From assembly GCF_011046535.1 (NCBI RefSeq), contig NZ_CP049257.1, positions 3,100,001 through 3,164,000 on the forward strand: a stretch of DNA of 64,000 bases. Reading direction: 5' to 3'. Below the pieces are notes generated by a model. That model saw only the letters and a list, made by a program, of their open reading frames with translations. It made no database searches and was not told the origin of the DNA. The DNA is from Nocardioides anomalus (GTDB taxonomy: Bacteria > Actinomycetota > Actinomycetes > Propionibacteriales > Nocardioidaceae). The position numbers and the translations under genes are program-made. Shown in pieces: positions 44,740 to 53,665 of this stretch; within the stretch, counting starts at the first letter, position 1; every line of letters starts with the position of its first letter.

Positions 44740-46125
44740 TCAGTCTACGGACGCGACCCCGCCGGGGGGATTCGGCGCGCTGGCGGCCCGGGCCAGCGCG
44801 CTCAGGCTGCGACGGACGTCACGCTCGGTGGTCGACCAGTTGCTCACCGCCACCCGCAGGACGGCCCGGTCGTGCCAGGTGCTGCCGCTCATCCAGGCCT
44901 CGCCGTCCTCCAGCAGCCGCCGGGTGACCTCCCGGGTCCGCTCGTCGCTGCCGAAGCTCGCGCAGACCTGCGTGAAGACCACGTCGTGGAGGACCTCGCC
45001 GCCCAGCTCGGGCAGCCCCTCGGCGAAGGCCCGGGCGTGGCCCGCCAGCCGCTCGACCAGGTCGGCGACGCCGCTGCGGCCCAGCGAGGCGAGCACGGCG
45101 TACACCGGGACCGAGCGGGCCCGCCGGCTCAGCTCGGGCACCCGCTCCAGCGGGTCCCCGGCGGCGTCGGGGATCAGGTAGGCGCCCTCCATGCCCATGG
45201 CCGCCTTGAGCGCGGCCGGGTCGCGCACGAGGGCCAGGCCGCAGTCGTAGGGCACGTTGAGGGTCTTGTGGGCGTCGGTGGCCCAGGAGTCGGCGTCCGC
45301 CATGCCCGCGGTCAGGTGGCGGTACGCCGGGGAGGCGGCCGCGAACAGCCCGAACGCCCCGTCCACGTGCACCCACGCCCCGGCCGCGTGCGCGGCCTCG
45401 ACCGCAGGACCGAACGGGTCGAAGGCGCCCGAGTGCACGTTGCCGGCCTGCAGGCACACGATCGTCGGCCCCTCGCCCAGGGCCTGCGCGAGCGCGTCCG
45501 CGTCCAGCCGGCCCTGGTCGTCGGCCGGGACCGGCTCCGGGGCGCCGAGCCCGAGGTAGCGCAGCGTGAGGTCCACGGTGTCGTGGCGCTCGGCCCCGAC
45601 CAGCACCCGCACCGGGGGCGCGCCGGTCAGCCCCCGCGTGGCCACGTCCCACCCGTGCCGGCGCAGCACCTCGTCGCGGGCGGCGGCCAGGCAGGTGAAG
45701 TTGGCCATCGTCCCGCCAGTCACGAAGCCGACCGCCGACCCGGCGGGCAGCCCGAGCAGGTCGAGCAGCCACCCGCTGGCCACCTGCTCGGTGGCGGTCG
45801 CCGCGGGCGTGAGCCGGGCCAGGCCGGCGTTCTGGTCCCAGGCGGAGACGAGCCAGTCCGCGGCCAGGGCGGCGGGGTGCGTGCCGCCGATGACGAAGCC
45901 GAAGAAGCGGCCCGACGGCATCGCGGTCACCCCGGGCTCCAGCGCGGTGGCCATGGCGTCCACGACCTCGGCCGGGTCGCGCGGACCGTCCGGGAGGGTC
46001 GCGCCGAGCCGCTCGACCAGCTCTTCGACCTGGGCCTGCGGCGGCACCGGCCGATCGTCCAGGCTGTCCAACCACCGCCGGGCGTGCGCGAGCGCCACGG
46101 GAAGCGCCTCGCCGCGGTCGGCCAT
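44740..46125 (-). CDS. PLP-dependent group II decarboxylase-like protein
   Basis: The 461-residue protein belongs to the aromatic-amino-acid/glutamate decarboxylase family of fold-type I PLP enzymes. Landmarks are FVTGGTMANFTCLAAAR (PLP phosphate loop), VHVDGAFGLFA with the conserved Asp, and the PLP lysine in ATDAHKTLNVPYDCG. It probably decarboxylates an amino acid or acts on a related substrate; which one is not visible. It lies 6 bp upstream of glf on the same strand, after a DUF2071 gene, so it may be transcribed with the galactan genes without a functional link. The ATG at 46125 is the start. Confidence 0.88.
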   Translation of the reverse strand: MADRGEALPVALAHARRWLDSLDDRPVPPQAQVEELVERLGATLPDGPRDPAEVVDAMATALEPGVTAMPSGRFFGFVIGGTHPAALAADWLVSAWDQNAGLARLTPAATATEQVASGWLLDLLGLPAGSAVGFVTGGTMANFTCLAAARDEVLRRHGWDVATRGLTGAPPVRVLVGAERHDTVDLTLRYLGLGAPEPVPADDQGRLDADALAQALGEGPTIVCLQAGNVHSGAFDPFGPAVEAAHAAGAWVHVDGAFGLFAAASPAYRHLTAGMADADSWATDAHKTLNVPYDCGLALVRDPAALKAAMGMEGAYLIPDAAGDPLERVPELSRRARSVPVYAVLASLGRSGVADLVERLAGHARAFAEGLPELGGEVLHDVVFTQVCASFGSDERTREVTRRLLEDGEAWMSGSTWHDRAVLRVAVSNWSTTERDVRRSLSALARAASAPNPPGGVASVD

Positions 46126-46127
46126 GG

Positions 46128-46847
46128 TCACACTCTGACGGGTCGGGAGAACTCCGAGAAGACCCCGCGACTGAAGGCCACGTGGTCCGGCGGCCGGTCG
46201 GTCAGGCCGGGGAAGCCCTCGCGGGCCACCAGGTGGTCGTCGAGCTCGAGGACCTCGGCGTCCTGGAGGGGCCAGGGGTCGTGCCGGTTGCGGACGTACG
46301 TCGTACCGCGGCGCCGGCGCACGTGCGCGGCCCACCGGGCGCTGAGGAACACGTCGAGCGGGGTCGCCTCCCGCGGCGCGCCCAGCCGCAGCCGGACCCG
46401 GCTCTCGGGGTGGTCGTAGGTGACGGTGTCGCCGGTCTCGTCCCCGGATCCGGTGAAGCCCATCCGGGCGGAGCGGTACGGCGCCCCGATGGCGGCCCGG
46501 ATGACCGGCGAGACCAGCCGGCGGTCCACGTCGAGGCTGCAGAAGACCACGCCGCGCCGGCCCCGGTCGTCCACCGAGTAGAGGCGCACGTTGGTCTCCA
46601 GGAAGGTCCCGAAGTGCGGGACCGGCACCCGGCCCACCGTCAGCCCGACCATCCGGAAGGGCACCAGGCCGACGTAGGTCCGGTCCCCGAAGGTGTCCGG
46701 CCGGGTCCGCGGCGGCAGGAACGGCGCGACCACGGCGGGGTCGACGGCCCAGTGCAGGAAGGCGAGGTCGCGCCAGTGCTGGGTGGTCAGCACCCACCCG
46801 GGCAGGGGCGGGGCATCAGGGGTGAGGGGCTCAGCGGGCGCCGGCAC
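46128..46847 (-). CDS. DUF2071 (YqjF-like) family protein
   Basis: The 239-residue protein fits DUF2071: WRDLAFLHWAVDPAVVAPFLPP, then FGDRTYVGLVPFRMVGLTV, and the segment VVFCSLDVDRRLVSPVIRA. The fold resembles acetoacetate decarboxylase-like proteins, but the family has no established reaction. The GTG at 46847 overlaps the 3' end of the upstream GT2 gene by 17 bp. Two bases separate its stop from the PLP decarboxylase start. Its presence in a glycan cluster may be accidental. Confidence 0.87.
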   Translation of the reverse strand: MPAPAEPLTPDAPPLPGWVLTTQHWRDLAFLHWAVDPAVVAPFLPPRTRPDTFGDRTYVGLVPFRMVGLTVGRVPVPHFGTFLETNVRLYSVDDRGRRGVVFCSLDVDRRLVSPVIRAAIGAPYRSARMGFTGSGDETGDTVTYDHPESRVRLRLGAPREATPLDVFLSARWAAHVRRRRGTTYVRNRHDPWPLQDAEVLELDDHLVAREGFPGLTDRPPDHVAFSRGVFSEFSRPVRV

Positions 46848-47721
46848 GCGCGTCCCTCAGCGCCCGGACCACGTTGCGCGCCTCGGACCGGCCGCCGCGC
46901 AGCGGCGAGAGCAGGACGACGCCGGCGGCGATCAGCCAGGGCTTGGCGCGGACCAGCGCGTTCTCGCCGTAGCGCAGGTGGACGGTGAACAGGTTGCGGT
47001 ACATGTAGTAGCCCTTCCAGCCGCCCAGGTCGTGCTGCTGGTCGAACTCGAGCTGGCGGACCAGCACGGCGTCGCGGACCGCGAAGATGCGGAAGCCCGC
47101 GCGGCGGGCGCGGATCGCGTAGTCCACGTCGTCGTAGAAGATGAAGAAGCTCTCGTCGGGCAGCCCGATCGCCTCGACCACGCGGCGGCGGATGAGGAAG
47201 CCCTCGAAGGGCACGTTCTGCAGCTCGACCAGGGCCGGCATGGCCGCGCGGGTGCCGTAGGTCGTCTCCACCATCGCGGTCTTGGGCTTGATGGCCATCG
47301 GGTTGCGCAGGTCGAAGGTGATGGCGGCCTTCTCGACCAGGGCCCCGCGCAGGTCCTCGCGGGTGACCATGAGGCAGTCCGAGAGCTCGGGCTCGACGGC
47401 CAGCAGCGCCGACAGGCAGTCCGGCGCCGGCACCACGTCGTCGTCGAGCATCCAGATCCGGTCGAAGCCCTGCTCGTACGCCGCCTCGACGCCGAGGTGG
47501 AAGCCGCCGGAGCCGCCCAGGTTCTCCTCGGGCCGGATGACCTGGAGCGGCAGGTCGTGCACCGTCTCGAGCACGGTCGCGGTGTGGTCGGTGCTGGCGT
47601 TGTCGACCACGATCACCGCGTCCAGCGGGCGGTCCAGGGCGGCCAGCCCGGCCAGCATCCGCGTCAGCAGCGCCGCCCGGTTGTAGGTGACGACCACGGC
47701 CGCCACGCGCTCGGCGGTCAC
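46831..47721 (-). CDS. GT2 glycosyltransferase (GlfT1-like)
   Basis: The 296-residue enzyme has the GT2 start VAAVVVTYNRAALLTRML, VDNASTDHTATVL, the metal motif WMLDDDVVPAPDCL and a catalytic region FFIFYDDVDYAIRARRAGF. The DDVDY pattern, with LGGSGGFHLGVEAAYE, is the GlfT-type signature, so it probably adds galactofuranose or a related sugar to a lipid acceptor. A hydrophobic stretch near the C-terminus (PWLIAAGVVLLSP) may anchor it to the membrane. It is coupled by GTGA to the upstream GT2 gene. Confidence 0.87.
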   Translation of the reverse strand: MTAERVAAVVVTYNRAALLTRMLAGLAALDRPLDAVIVVDNASTDHTATVLETVHDLPLQVIRPEENLGGSGGFHLGVEAAYEQGFDRIWMLDDDVVPAPDCLSALLAVEPELSDCLMVTREDLRGALVEKAAITFDLRNPMAIKPKTAMVETTYGTRAAMPALVELQNVPFEGFLIRRRVVEAIGLPDESFFIFYDDVDYAIRARRAGFRIFAVRDAVLVRQLEFDQQHDLGGWKGYYMYRNLFTVHLRYGENALVRAKPWLIAAGVVLLSPLRGGRSEARNVVRALRDARAGAR

Positions 47722-48626
47722 GCGAGGTACTTCCGGTGGCCGGTGAAGTCGCCGCGCAGCCCGGCACACGCCGCCCGCGCGCTCAGCGGGAGCCGGCGCG
47801 GGACCCGTCGGGTCAGCGTGTAGAACCACAGCGTCTTGACCCAGAACATCAGCACGTGCGGCCAGCCGCGGTAGCGCCTGAGGTTGACGGTGTTGTTGCG
47901 GGCCATGCAGTAGTGCTTGAGGTCGCTCGGGCTGTGGTTGTAGGTCGTGCGACCGAACATCATCGGCGTCCCGAGGTCGTCGGTGGCGGGGTGCAGGACG
48001 TGCGCGGCGACGACGGTGGCGATGCGGGCGCCGGCGGCCTCGGCCCGCCAGAGGTACTCCACGTCGTCGCCCCAGATGAAGAACTCCGCGCGCGGCACGC
48101 CGATCCGCTCCACCAGGTCACGGGTGACCAGCACGCCGTTGAAGGGGATGAGGACCCCGCGGATGATCCCGTCCTGCGCGGCGCGCTCGACGCTGGCCAT
48201 GTCGTGGACCACGCGGGTGCCGCCGGGCAGCCGGATCGGGAAGCAGAGCCGCGACGGGTCCTGCGCAGCCAGCACGGCCGGCCCCCAGAAGTCGAGGTCG
48301 TCGCGCTCCAGCAGCAGGGCCAGGCAGTCGCGCTCGGGCAGCCCGTCGTCGTCCATCAGCCAGACCAGGTCCGCGCCGCGCTCGACCGCGCGCTCGAGGC
48401 CCAGGCTGAAGCCGCCCGCGCCGCCGGTGTTCTCGGTCAGCAGCTCGGCGGTCACGGGCTGGGTGCGCAGCCAGGCCCCCGTGCCGTCCGTGCTGGCGTT
48501 GTCGACGACCAGCACCTCGTCGAGCTCGGGGACCTCGGCCAGCCGCGCGAGCTGACGCTGGAGCATGCCGAGCCGGTTGAAGGTGACGACCACGGCCACG
48601 ATGCGGCGTCCGGAGCGGTCGGTCAC
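47718..48626 (-). CDS. GT2 glycosyltransferase (GlfT1-like)
   Basis: The 302-residue enzyme has VAVVVTFNRLGMLQRQLARL, VDNASTDGTGAWL, the metal motif WLMDDDGLPERDCL and the catalytic region FFIWGDDVEYLWRAEAAG. The layout matches the neighbouring GT2 and mycobacterial GlfT1, the enzyme that adds the first galactofuranose residues to the linker unit. The two adjacent genes may therefore start the chain that GlfT2 extends; this division of labour is inferred. The GTG at 48626 was chosen because GGTGG lies 5 nt upstream; a GTG at 48635 would add three residues. Confidence 0.87.
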   Translation of the reverse strand: MTDRSGRRIVAVVVTFNRLGMLQRQLARLAEVPELDEVLVVDNASTDGTGAWLRTQPVTAELLTENTGGAGGFSLGLERAVERGADLVWLMDDDGLPERDCLALLLERDDLDFWGPAVLAAQDPSRLCFPIRLPGGTRVVHDMASVERAAQDGIIRGVLIPFNGVLVTRDLVERIGVPRAEFFIWGDDVEYLWRAEAAGARIATVVAAHVLHPATDDLGTPMMFGRTTYNHSPSDLKHYCMARNNTVNLRRYRGWPHVLMFWVKTLWFYTLTRRVPRRLPLSARAACAGLRGDFTGHRKYLA

Positions 48627-48639
48627 GCGGACCACCGTG

Positions 48640-49707
48640 TCAGAACAGCGCTTCCTGGACGTAGGCCGGGCCCGAGGTGGCCGGGATCAGCTTGGGCAGC
48701 GGCCCCAGCTTGGGCCGCGGGAGCGTGGGCTTCCAGCGGGGATCTTGCCAGGACGGTGCACTGCCCGGCTCGGTCACGGTGCGGGTCGGCTCACGCAGGG
48801 TGAGGGCGCGGATCGCGCCGGGGACGTGCAGCTCGAAGCGGGAGTACGTCGCGCGCACGGCGTCCTCGTCGAGCGGCAGTCGGCCGGCGTCCAGGCCGGT
48901 CAGGGCGAAGGCGTCGGGGACCATGGCCATCACCTCGCGGTTGTGGCGCCAGCGCTCCTCGGCCTCCGGCGCCTGGAGATGCCTGGCGCGGCCCCTGCCG
49001 ATCGCGGCGGCGCACCGCTCGCCGCCGGCCGCGACGTCCGCGAAGGCCGCCTCGGCGGTGTCGAGCGCCTGGAGCAGCTTGACCGCGGTCTTGGCCCCGA
49101 AGCCGTGAACGCCCGGCAGGTTGTCGCTGGCGTCGCCGCGCAGGGCGGCGAGGTCGTTGTACTGCTCCGGGCGCACCCCGGTCACCATGGCCAGTCGCTC
49201 GGGGTCGAGCAGCGGGCTGGCGTCGACGCCGCCGTTGAGGATCCGCAGCATCTTGGTGTGCTCGCCGATGAGGGCGAAGGAGTCGCGGTCGGAGGTGGCC
49301 ACCACGGTCCGGGCGCCGTGGGCCGGCGCCTGGGCGGCCACGCTGGCCAGGACGTCGTCGGCCTCGAGGCCCTCGGGCACCACGACGACCACGCCGAGCT
49401 CGCGCAGCACCTCGACGGCCAGGTCGAGCTGGCGCTCCAGGCTCTCGGGCTTGGGCGGGCGCTGGGCCTTGTAGTGCGGCCAGCGCCGCTTGCGCCGGCT
49501 GTTGCCGCGGTCGTCGAAGCCGACCACCACCACGTCCGCGCACACCCGCTCGGCCGCCACCGCCAGCTGGCTCAGCAGCCCGCGGACCGCCCAGCCCTGA
49601 GCGCCGTCGGGCGTGCGGTACATCGAGCTGGCCTGGGCGTGGAAGCTGCGGTGCAGCAGCGAGTTGCCGTCGACGGCGAGGATCGTGGGCTGCGGCTGGT
49701 CGGACAT
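48640..49707 (-). CDS. Stand-alone 5'-3' exonuclease (PolA N-domain-like)
   Basis: The 355-residue protein corresponds to the 5' nuclease domain of DNA polymerase I without the polymerase part. Metal-ligand motifs are visible: AVDGNSLLHRSFHA, GFDDRGNSRRKRRWPHYKAQR, EGLEADDVLAS and ATSDRDSFALI. The H3TH motif follows as LRGDASDNLPGVHGFGAKTA. It should remove RNA primers or flaps. Actinobacteria often keep such an extra copy beside PolA. It lies between cell-wall genes on the same strand, 4 bp upstream of a GT2 gene, and may simply share their transcript. The ATG at 49707 is the start. Confidence 0.92.
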   Translation of the reverse strand: MSDQPQPTILAVDGNSLLHRSFHAQASSMYRTPDGAQGWAVRGLLSQLAVAAERVCADVVVVGFDDRGNSRRKRRWPHYKAQRPPKPESLERQLDLAVEVLRELGVVVVVPEGLEADDVLASVAAQAPAHGARTVVATSDRDSFALIGEHTKMLRILNGGVDASPLLDPERLAMVTGVRPEQYNDLAALRGDASDNLPGVHGFGAKTAVKLLQALDTAEAAFADVAAGGERCAAAIGRGRARHLQAPEAEERWRHNREVMAMVPDAFALTGLDAGRLPLDEDAVRATYSRFELHVPGAIRALTLREPTRTVTEPGSAPSWQDPRWKPTLPRPKLGPLPKLIPATSGPAYVQEALF

Positions 49708-49756
49708 GCTGCGCCCACCCTAGGTCCTCGCGGGGACAGGGTCGGGGAGGCGGGGC

Positions 49757-51238
49757 TCAGCAGGCGCTGTCGAGGTCGGTGGACTCGTTGGCGGCGTACC
49801 CCTCGCCGAGGGAGCCGACCGAGCCGCCGGTGACGACGTCCTGCTGCTGCTGGGGCTGCGGCTTGGTCTTGCCGCCACCCTTGGCCGGGTCGGCGCCACC
49901 TGTGGACGCGGCCGGCGCCGGGGCCTTCTCGGGGGCGTTGCCCTCGGCCTTGTCGATCGCCTCGGCCACCTTGGTGTGGATGAGCTTGGTGTCCGGCTCG
50001 TAGGTGTCGAAGACCGGCGGGACGACCGAGAGCGTCGAGATCTTCTGCGACTTGGCCTTGAGGGCCAGGCTGATGAAGCGGTCGACCTCGCCGGCGGGGA
50101 TGCTGGTCTGCACCATGGCCGAGGAGGCCTTGGCGATCTTCTGGAAGTTCTTGAGCACGACCGTCGGGTCGGCCTGGTCGAGCATGGCCGCCATGACGCA
50201 CTTCTGGCGCGCCATGCGCGAGTAGTCGTCGGAGCCCTCACGGGCCCGCGCGTACCACTGGGTCTGGAAGCCGGTCAGCTTCTGCACCCCGGGCTCGATG
50301 TAGTCGTAGACGTCGGAGCCGAGGCCGCCGATCGGGATGCGGGAGCGGACGTTCACGGTCACGCCGCCGACCGCGTCGACCAGGTCGCGGAAACCCTTGA
50401 GGTTGACCAGCGCCCAATAGTTCATCTTGAGCCCGGTGATGCCCTCGACGGCCTGGATGGTCGCGTCGATGCCGGGCTGCTTGGACTTGCCGAAGAGCTC
50501 CTTGTTGTCCAGCGCCCAGGTGTAGACGCCGTTGAGCATGCAGTGCTCGCAGTCGAACCCCTTCGGGAACTGCTGGCGCATCACCGAGCCCTTCGCGAAC
50601 ATGAAGTTCTGCATGTTGCGCGGCAGCGAGATCAGCACGGTCCGGCCGGTCTCGGCGTCGATGCTGGCCACGGTGAGCGAGTCCGGACGCAGGCCCCAGC
50701 GGTCCACGCCGGAGTCGCCACCCATGAGCAGCACGTTGTAGCGGCCGTCGTGCGCGCCGACCGCGTCGCCGGAGCCGAACATGGTCTGGATGAAGTCGCG
50801 CTGCACGCCGACCAGGTGCGCGCCGAAGAGCAGCGTCGAGGCGACCGAGAAGCACAGGATGCCGTTGATGCCGACCGCCGCCCGCCGGTGGCTCATCTGC
50901 AGCGTGAGCGGCTGGCCCAGCCGCCAGGCGTCGAAGAACAGCACGGCCCACGCGATGGCCAGGGCCATCAGCGCCAGGCGCACGACCTGGAGCGCGGCCA
51001 GGTCCGAGACCAGCCAGAACGCGAACTCGTGGTGCACCGCGGCCACGAGCAGGCACCCCGCCGCCACGATGAGCAGCGCGAACCAGGTGCGCAGCGCGGC
51101 CCGTCCGACCTTGCGGTTGCCGGCGGCCAGCTGGGCGCTGCCCGGCAGGACCAGCGTCATCGCCATGAGGGCCACGGCGCGGCGGAAGCGGACGCGTGCG
51201 GCGCGGTCGGCGGTGCTGAGGCTCTCGAGATCAGCCAT
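49757..51238 (-). CDS. LytR-CpsA-Psr (LCP) family cell-wall ligase
   Basis: LCP proteins move lipid-linked polymers onto peptidoglycan. The 493-residue protein has four N-terminal membrane helices (about residues 22-150), more than the single helix of most members, and then an LCP domain. The domain shows NVLLMGGDSGVDRWGLRPDSL, the phosphate-binding Arg in LISLPRNMQNF, KMNYWALVNLKGF and the conserved RMARQK segment near its end. A Pro/Gln/Lys-rich tail follows. It is next to the galactan genes, so arabinogalactan-like or teichoic attachment is likely. A direct repeat like an MtrA site lies 63 bp upstream. Confidence 0.92.
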   Translation of the reverse strand: MADLESLSTADRAARVRFRRAVALMAMTLVLPGSAQLAAGNRKVGRAALRTWFALLIVAAGCLLVAAVHHEFAFWLVSDLAALQVVRLALMALAIAWAVLFFDAWRLGQPLTLQMSHRRAAVGINGILCFSVASTLLFGAHLVGVQRDFIQTMFGSGDAVGAHDGRYNVLLMGGDSGVDRWGLRPDSLTVASIDAETGRTVLISLPRNMQNFMFAKGSVMRQQFPKGFDCEHCMLNGVYTWALDNKELFGKSKQPGIDATIQAVEGITGLKMNYWALVNLKGFRDLVDAVGGVTVNVRSRIPIGGLGSDVYDYIEPGVQKLTGFQTQWYARAREGSDDYSRMARQKCVMAAMLDQADPTVVLKNFQKIAKASSAMVQTSIPAGEVDRFISLALKAKSQKISTLSVVPPVFDTYEPDTKLIHTKVAEAIDKAEGNAPEKAPAPAASTGGADPAKGGGKTKPQPQQQQDVVTGGSVGSLGEGYAANESTDLDSAC

Positions 51239-51300
51239 GCGGGGAAGTCGCTCCTGAGGGGAAGGTCAGGTGGGCGGGCAGTGCCTCTGCAGTATCACCA

Positions 51301-51318
51301 GTCACAGGCGTCACAGGA
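51301..51318. promoter_or_regulatory. Direct repeat resembling an MtrA site
   Basis: GTCACAGGC and GTCACAGGA are adjacent 9-mers. The reported mycobacterial MtrA motif is a loosely conserved direct repeat of GTCACAGCG. The site lies 63 bp upstream of the LCP start codon, a normal promoter position. Confidence 0.5.
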
Positions 51319-51365
51319 GGTCCGACGCGCCGGGCTGCCCGGACCGGCGTCGGCCAGCACCGCGG

Positions 51366-51935
51366 TCAGGCCAGCGCGTGCACCTCGATGGCCGCGACGA
51401 GCGCGGCGGACGGCTCGCGGTCGACGTACACCAGTCGGACGGCGTCCGGATCGGGGTTCGGCCGGTCCGGCCCGCGCCAGGCCAGCGTCATCCCCAGCGC
51501 CTCGGCGGTGCGCCGCGAGGCCGTGTTGTGCTCGAGCAGGTAGGCCACGACGGGGCGGTCGGGCTCCACCGCGTGCGCGGCGCGCAGGGCCGCACGCGAC
51601 ATCTCCGTGGCGTAGCCGCGCCGGTGCACCGAGGCGGCGAAGCGGTAGTAGAGGTTCCACCAGGGCCGGCCGGTCGGGTGCGTGCACCCGCCCCGGCCGA
51701 TCACCGGCCCGTCGGCGGCGTCCCGCACCGACCAGAAGCCGAGGCCGTGGGTCTCGAACTGCCAGGCCGACTGCCGCACCATCTCCTCGGCCTGCTCACG
51801 GCGGGTGTGCCGCCCGACCGGGAAGTGCCGCCACAGCTCGGGATCGCTGTGGATGGCGAACAGGTCGTCCACGTCGGCCCCGGTCGGCAGGTCGAGGTGG
51901 AGCCGCTCGGTGCGGACGTGCAGCCAGGGGCTCAC
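51366..51935 (-). CDS. GNAT N-acetyltransferase
   Basis: The 189-residue protein fits the acetyltransf_3 (RimJ/RimL-like) group: LHVRTERLHLDLPTGADVDD at the start, LYYRFAASVHRRGYATEMSRAALRAA split here (LYYRFAAS, HRRGYATEM) as motif A, and HNTASRRTAEALGMTL as motif B. The acceptor is unknown. The GTG at 51935 overlaps the stop of the upstream thioesterase gene (GTGA), so the two form an operon. It ends 128 bp before the LCP gene, and the intergenic interval holds the MtrA-like repeat. Confidence 0.88.
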   Translation of the reverse strand: MSPWLHVRTERLHLDLPTGADVDDLFAIHSDPELWRHFPVGRHTRREQAEEMVRQSAWQFETHGLGFWSVRDAADGPVIGRGGCTHPTGRPWWNLYYRFAASVHRRGYATEMSRAALRAAHAVEPDRPVVAYLLEHNTASRRTAEALGMTLAWRGPDRPNPDPDAVRLVYVDREPSAALVAAIEVHALA

Positions 51936-52432
51936 GGGCGGCCGCGGGCCGCGTCGATCTCCTGCTTGCGGGCGAGCCGGTGGGCGCGGCGGATCTCGGC
52001 CTCGCGCAGGCGCCGGCGCTCGGTGTCGTCCTCGGGGGCCAGCGGGGGGACCAGACGCGGGCGGCCCTCGGCGTCGATGGCCACGAACACGAAATACGCC
52101 GACGCCACGTGCAGCGCGGCGCTGGAGGGGTCGTTCCAGGGCTGGGTCTCGACCCGGACGCCGACCTCCATCGAGCTGGTCCCGGCCCAGTTGACCTGGG
52201 AGAAGGTCCGCACGATGTCGCCGACGTGGACGGGGGCCAGGAAGGCCATCTCGTCGAGGGCGGCGGTCACGGCGGGGCCGCCGCTGTGCCGCTGGGCCAC
52301 GGCGCCGGCGGTCTGGTCGGCCAGCTTGACGATCTCGCCGCCGTGGATGTTGCCCAGCAGGTTCGCCTCGCGGGCCGACATGACCACGCCGAGCGAGACC
52401 CGCCCGTACGACGGCGGGAGCGGCTCCGTCAC
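51932..52432 (-). CDS. Acyl-CoA thioesterase (BACH/YciA-type hotdog fold)
   Basis: The 166-residue protein has the acyl-CoA thioesterase signature: VVMSAREANLLGNIHGGEIVK split as MSAREANLLGNIHGG with the catalytic Asn/His turn, LADQTAGAVAQRHSGG, and the second half VHVGDIVRTFSQVNW and MEVGVRVETQ. It hydrolyses acyl-CoA to free acid and CoA, probably medium or long chain. The C-terminus is charged and likely disordered (TERRRLREAEIRRAHRL). The GTG at 52432 faces the divergent LCP gene at 52457. It is coupled to the GNAT gene. Confidence 0.9.
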   Translation of the reverse strand: MTEPLPPSYGRVSLGVVMSAREANLLGNIHGGEIVKLADQTAGAVAQRHSGGPAVTAALDEMAFLAPVHVGDIVRTFSQVNWAGTSSMEVGVRVETQPWNDPSSAALHVASAYFVFVAIDAEGRPRLVPPLAPEDDTERRRLREAEIRRAHRLARKQEIDAARGRP

Positions 52433-52443
52433 GGCGACCACGG

Positions 52444-52449
52444 TAGCGT
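52444..52449 (+). promoter_or_regulatory. -10 hexamer TAGCGT, leaderless start
   Basis: TAGCGT ends 7 nt before the ATG at 52457, suggesting a leaderless transcript for the second LCP gene. Confidence 0.45.
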
Positions 52450-52456
52450 CCTCCGC

Positions 52457-53665
52457 ATGCCAGATCGCCCCCGGAACGACGGTCCCGAGGACGGACCGGA
52501 GTACCAGTGGCTCTACGGGAAGGGCCAGCAGGAGGACCCGCAGGCCACCCGCCCGGTCCGCAAGCAGCAGCCCACCGCGCCCCGCGGCGACGAGACGCGG
52601 GTGATGCGGACCCAGCCGCGCCCGGGCGCCCGACCCGACCAGCGCGCGACCGCCCGGCCCACGCCGCCGCCGGTGGCCCCGCCGGTCGACCCCGGTCCGC
52701 CCTCGCGCGGTCGCCGGCGCTTCCGGTTCCGGGCCCGCTACGTGTTCCTGCTGCTCCTGCTGTGGCTGGCCTACCTGGTGATCGTCCCGGTCGTGGCCTG
52801 GAACCGCGTCGACGAGGTCTCGTGGGAGCCGAAGGGCGACCGGCCGGCCGAGCAGCCCGGGACGACGTACCTCCTCGTCGGCAGCGACTCGCGCGCCGAC
52901 CTGAGCGAGGAGGAGCGCAAGGAGCTGAGCACCGGTGACGCCAGCGGCGGTCGCACCGACACGATCATGCTGCTGCACACCGGTTCCGGGCCCAACGTGC
53001 TCGTCTCGCTCCCCCGCGACTCCATCGTCGACATCCCGGGTCACGGCGAGACCAAGATCAACGCGGCCTACGCCTTCGGCGGGGCCAAGCTCCTCGTGCA
53101 GACCATCGAGCAGGCCACCGGCATCCGCGTCGACGACTACGTCGAGATCGGGATGGGCGGGGTGGCCGGTGTCGTCGACGCGGTCGGCGGCATCGAGGTG
53201 TGCCCGAAGCAGGACATGAAGGACAAGCTGGCCGGGCTGAACATCAAGAAGGGCTGCCAGGAGGTCGACGGCACCACCGCGCTGGCCTACGCGCGCTCGC
53301 GCCACGCCTCGGCCACCGGCGACATCGACCGGGTGCGCCGCCAGCGCGAGGTGGTCGCCGCGGTCGGCTCACAGGTGCTGTCGCCGTGGACGGTGATCAA
53401 CCCGGTCACCTACTACCGGCTCAACAACGCGATCCCCGACTTCTTCTCCTTCGGCGAGGGGATGGGACCGGTCCGCAGCGCGATGTGGGCGATGGCCATG
53501 ACCCGCGTGGACGGCGACAAGGGGCTGACCTGCGTGGTGCCGCTGCAGGACCTCGCGGTCCACTGGGACCCGGACCTGGCGCCGCAGCTGTTCGAGAAGA
53601 TCGCCGACGACAAGACCGACGAGATCACCAAGAAGCTGTGCTCCCCCACGGGCGGCATCGGGTGA
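52457..53665 (+). CDS. LytR-CpsA-Psr (LCP) family cell-wall ligase, single-helix type
   Basis: The 402-residue protein has a long, Pro/Arg-rich cytoplasmic tail of about 95 residues and one membrane helix (about 97-115). An LCP domain follows: TTYLLVGSDSRADL, LVSLPRDSIVDIPGHGETKINAAYAFGG in pieces (SLPRDS, GHGETKINAAYA), the VGGIEVCP segment and ALAYARSRHAS with RVRRQREVV. It should transfer a glycan from its lipid carrier to peptidoglycan. Together with the four-helix LCP at 49757 it gives the cell two attachment enzymes near the galactan genes. Its TGA overlaps the start of the enoyl-CoA hydratase gene. Confidence 0.93.
   Translation: MPDRPRNDGPEDGPEYQWLYGKGQQEDPQATRPVRKQQPTAPRGDETRVMRTQPRPGARPDQRATARPTPPPVAPPVDPGPPSRGRRRFRFRARYVFLLLLLWLAYLVIVPVVAWNRVDEVSWEPKGDRPAEQPGTTYLLVGSDSRADLSEEERKELSTGDASGGRTDTIMLLHTGSGPNVLVSLPRDSIVDIPGHGETKINAAYAFGGAKLLVQTIEQATGIRVDDYVEIGMGGVAGVVDAVGGIEVCPKQDMKDKLAGLNIKKGCQEVDGTTALAYARSRHASATGDIDRVRRQREVVAAVGSQVLSPWTVINPVTYYRLNNAIPDFFSFGEGMGPVRSAMWAMAMTRVDGDKGLTCVVPLQDLAVHWDPDLAPQLFEKIADDKTDEITKKLCSPTGGIG

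Noticed and set aside
49976..52456. The long + strand extension upstream of the LCP gene at 52457
   Set aside because: The open frame runs antisense through the first LCP, GNAT and thioesterase genes. Only the part from the ATG at 52457 shows protein features.
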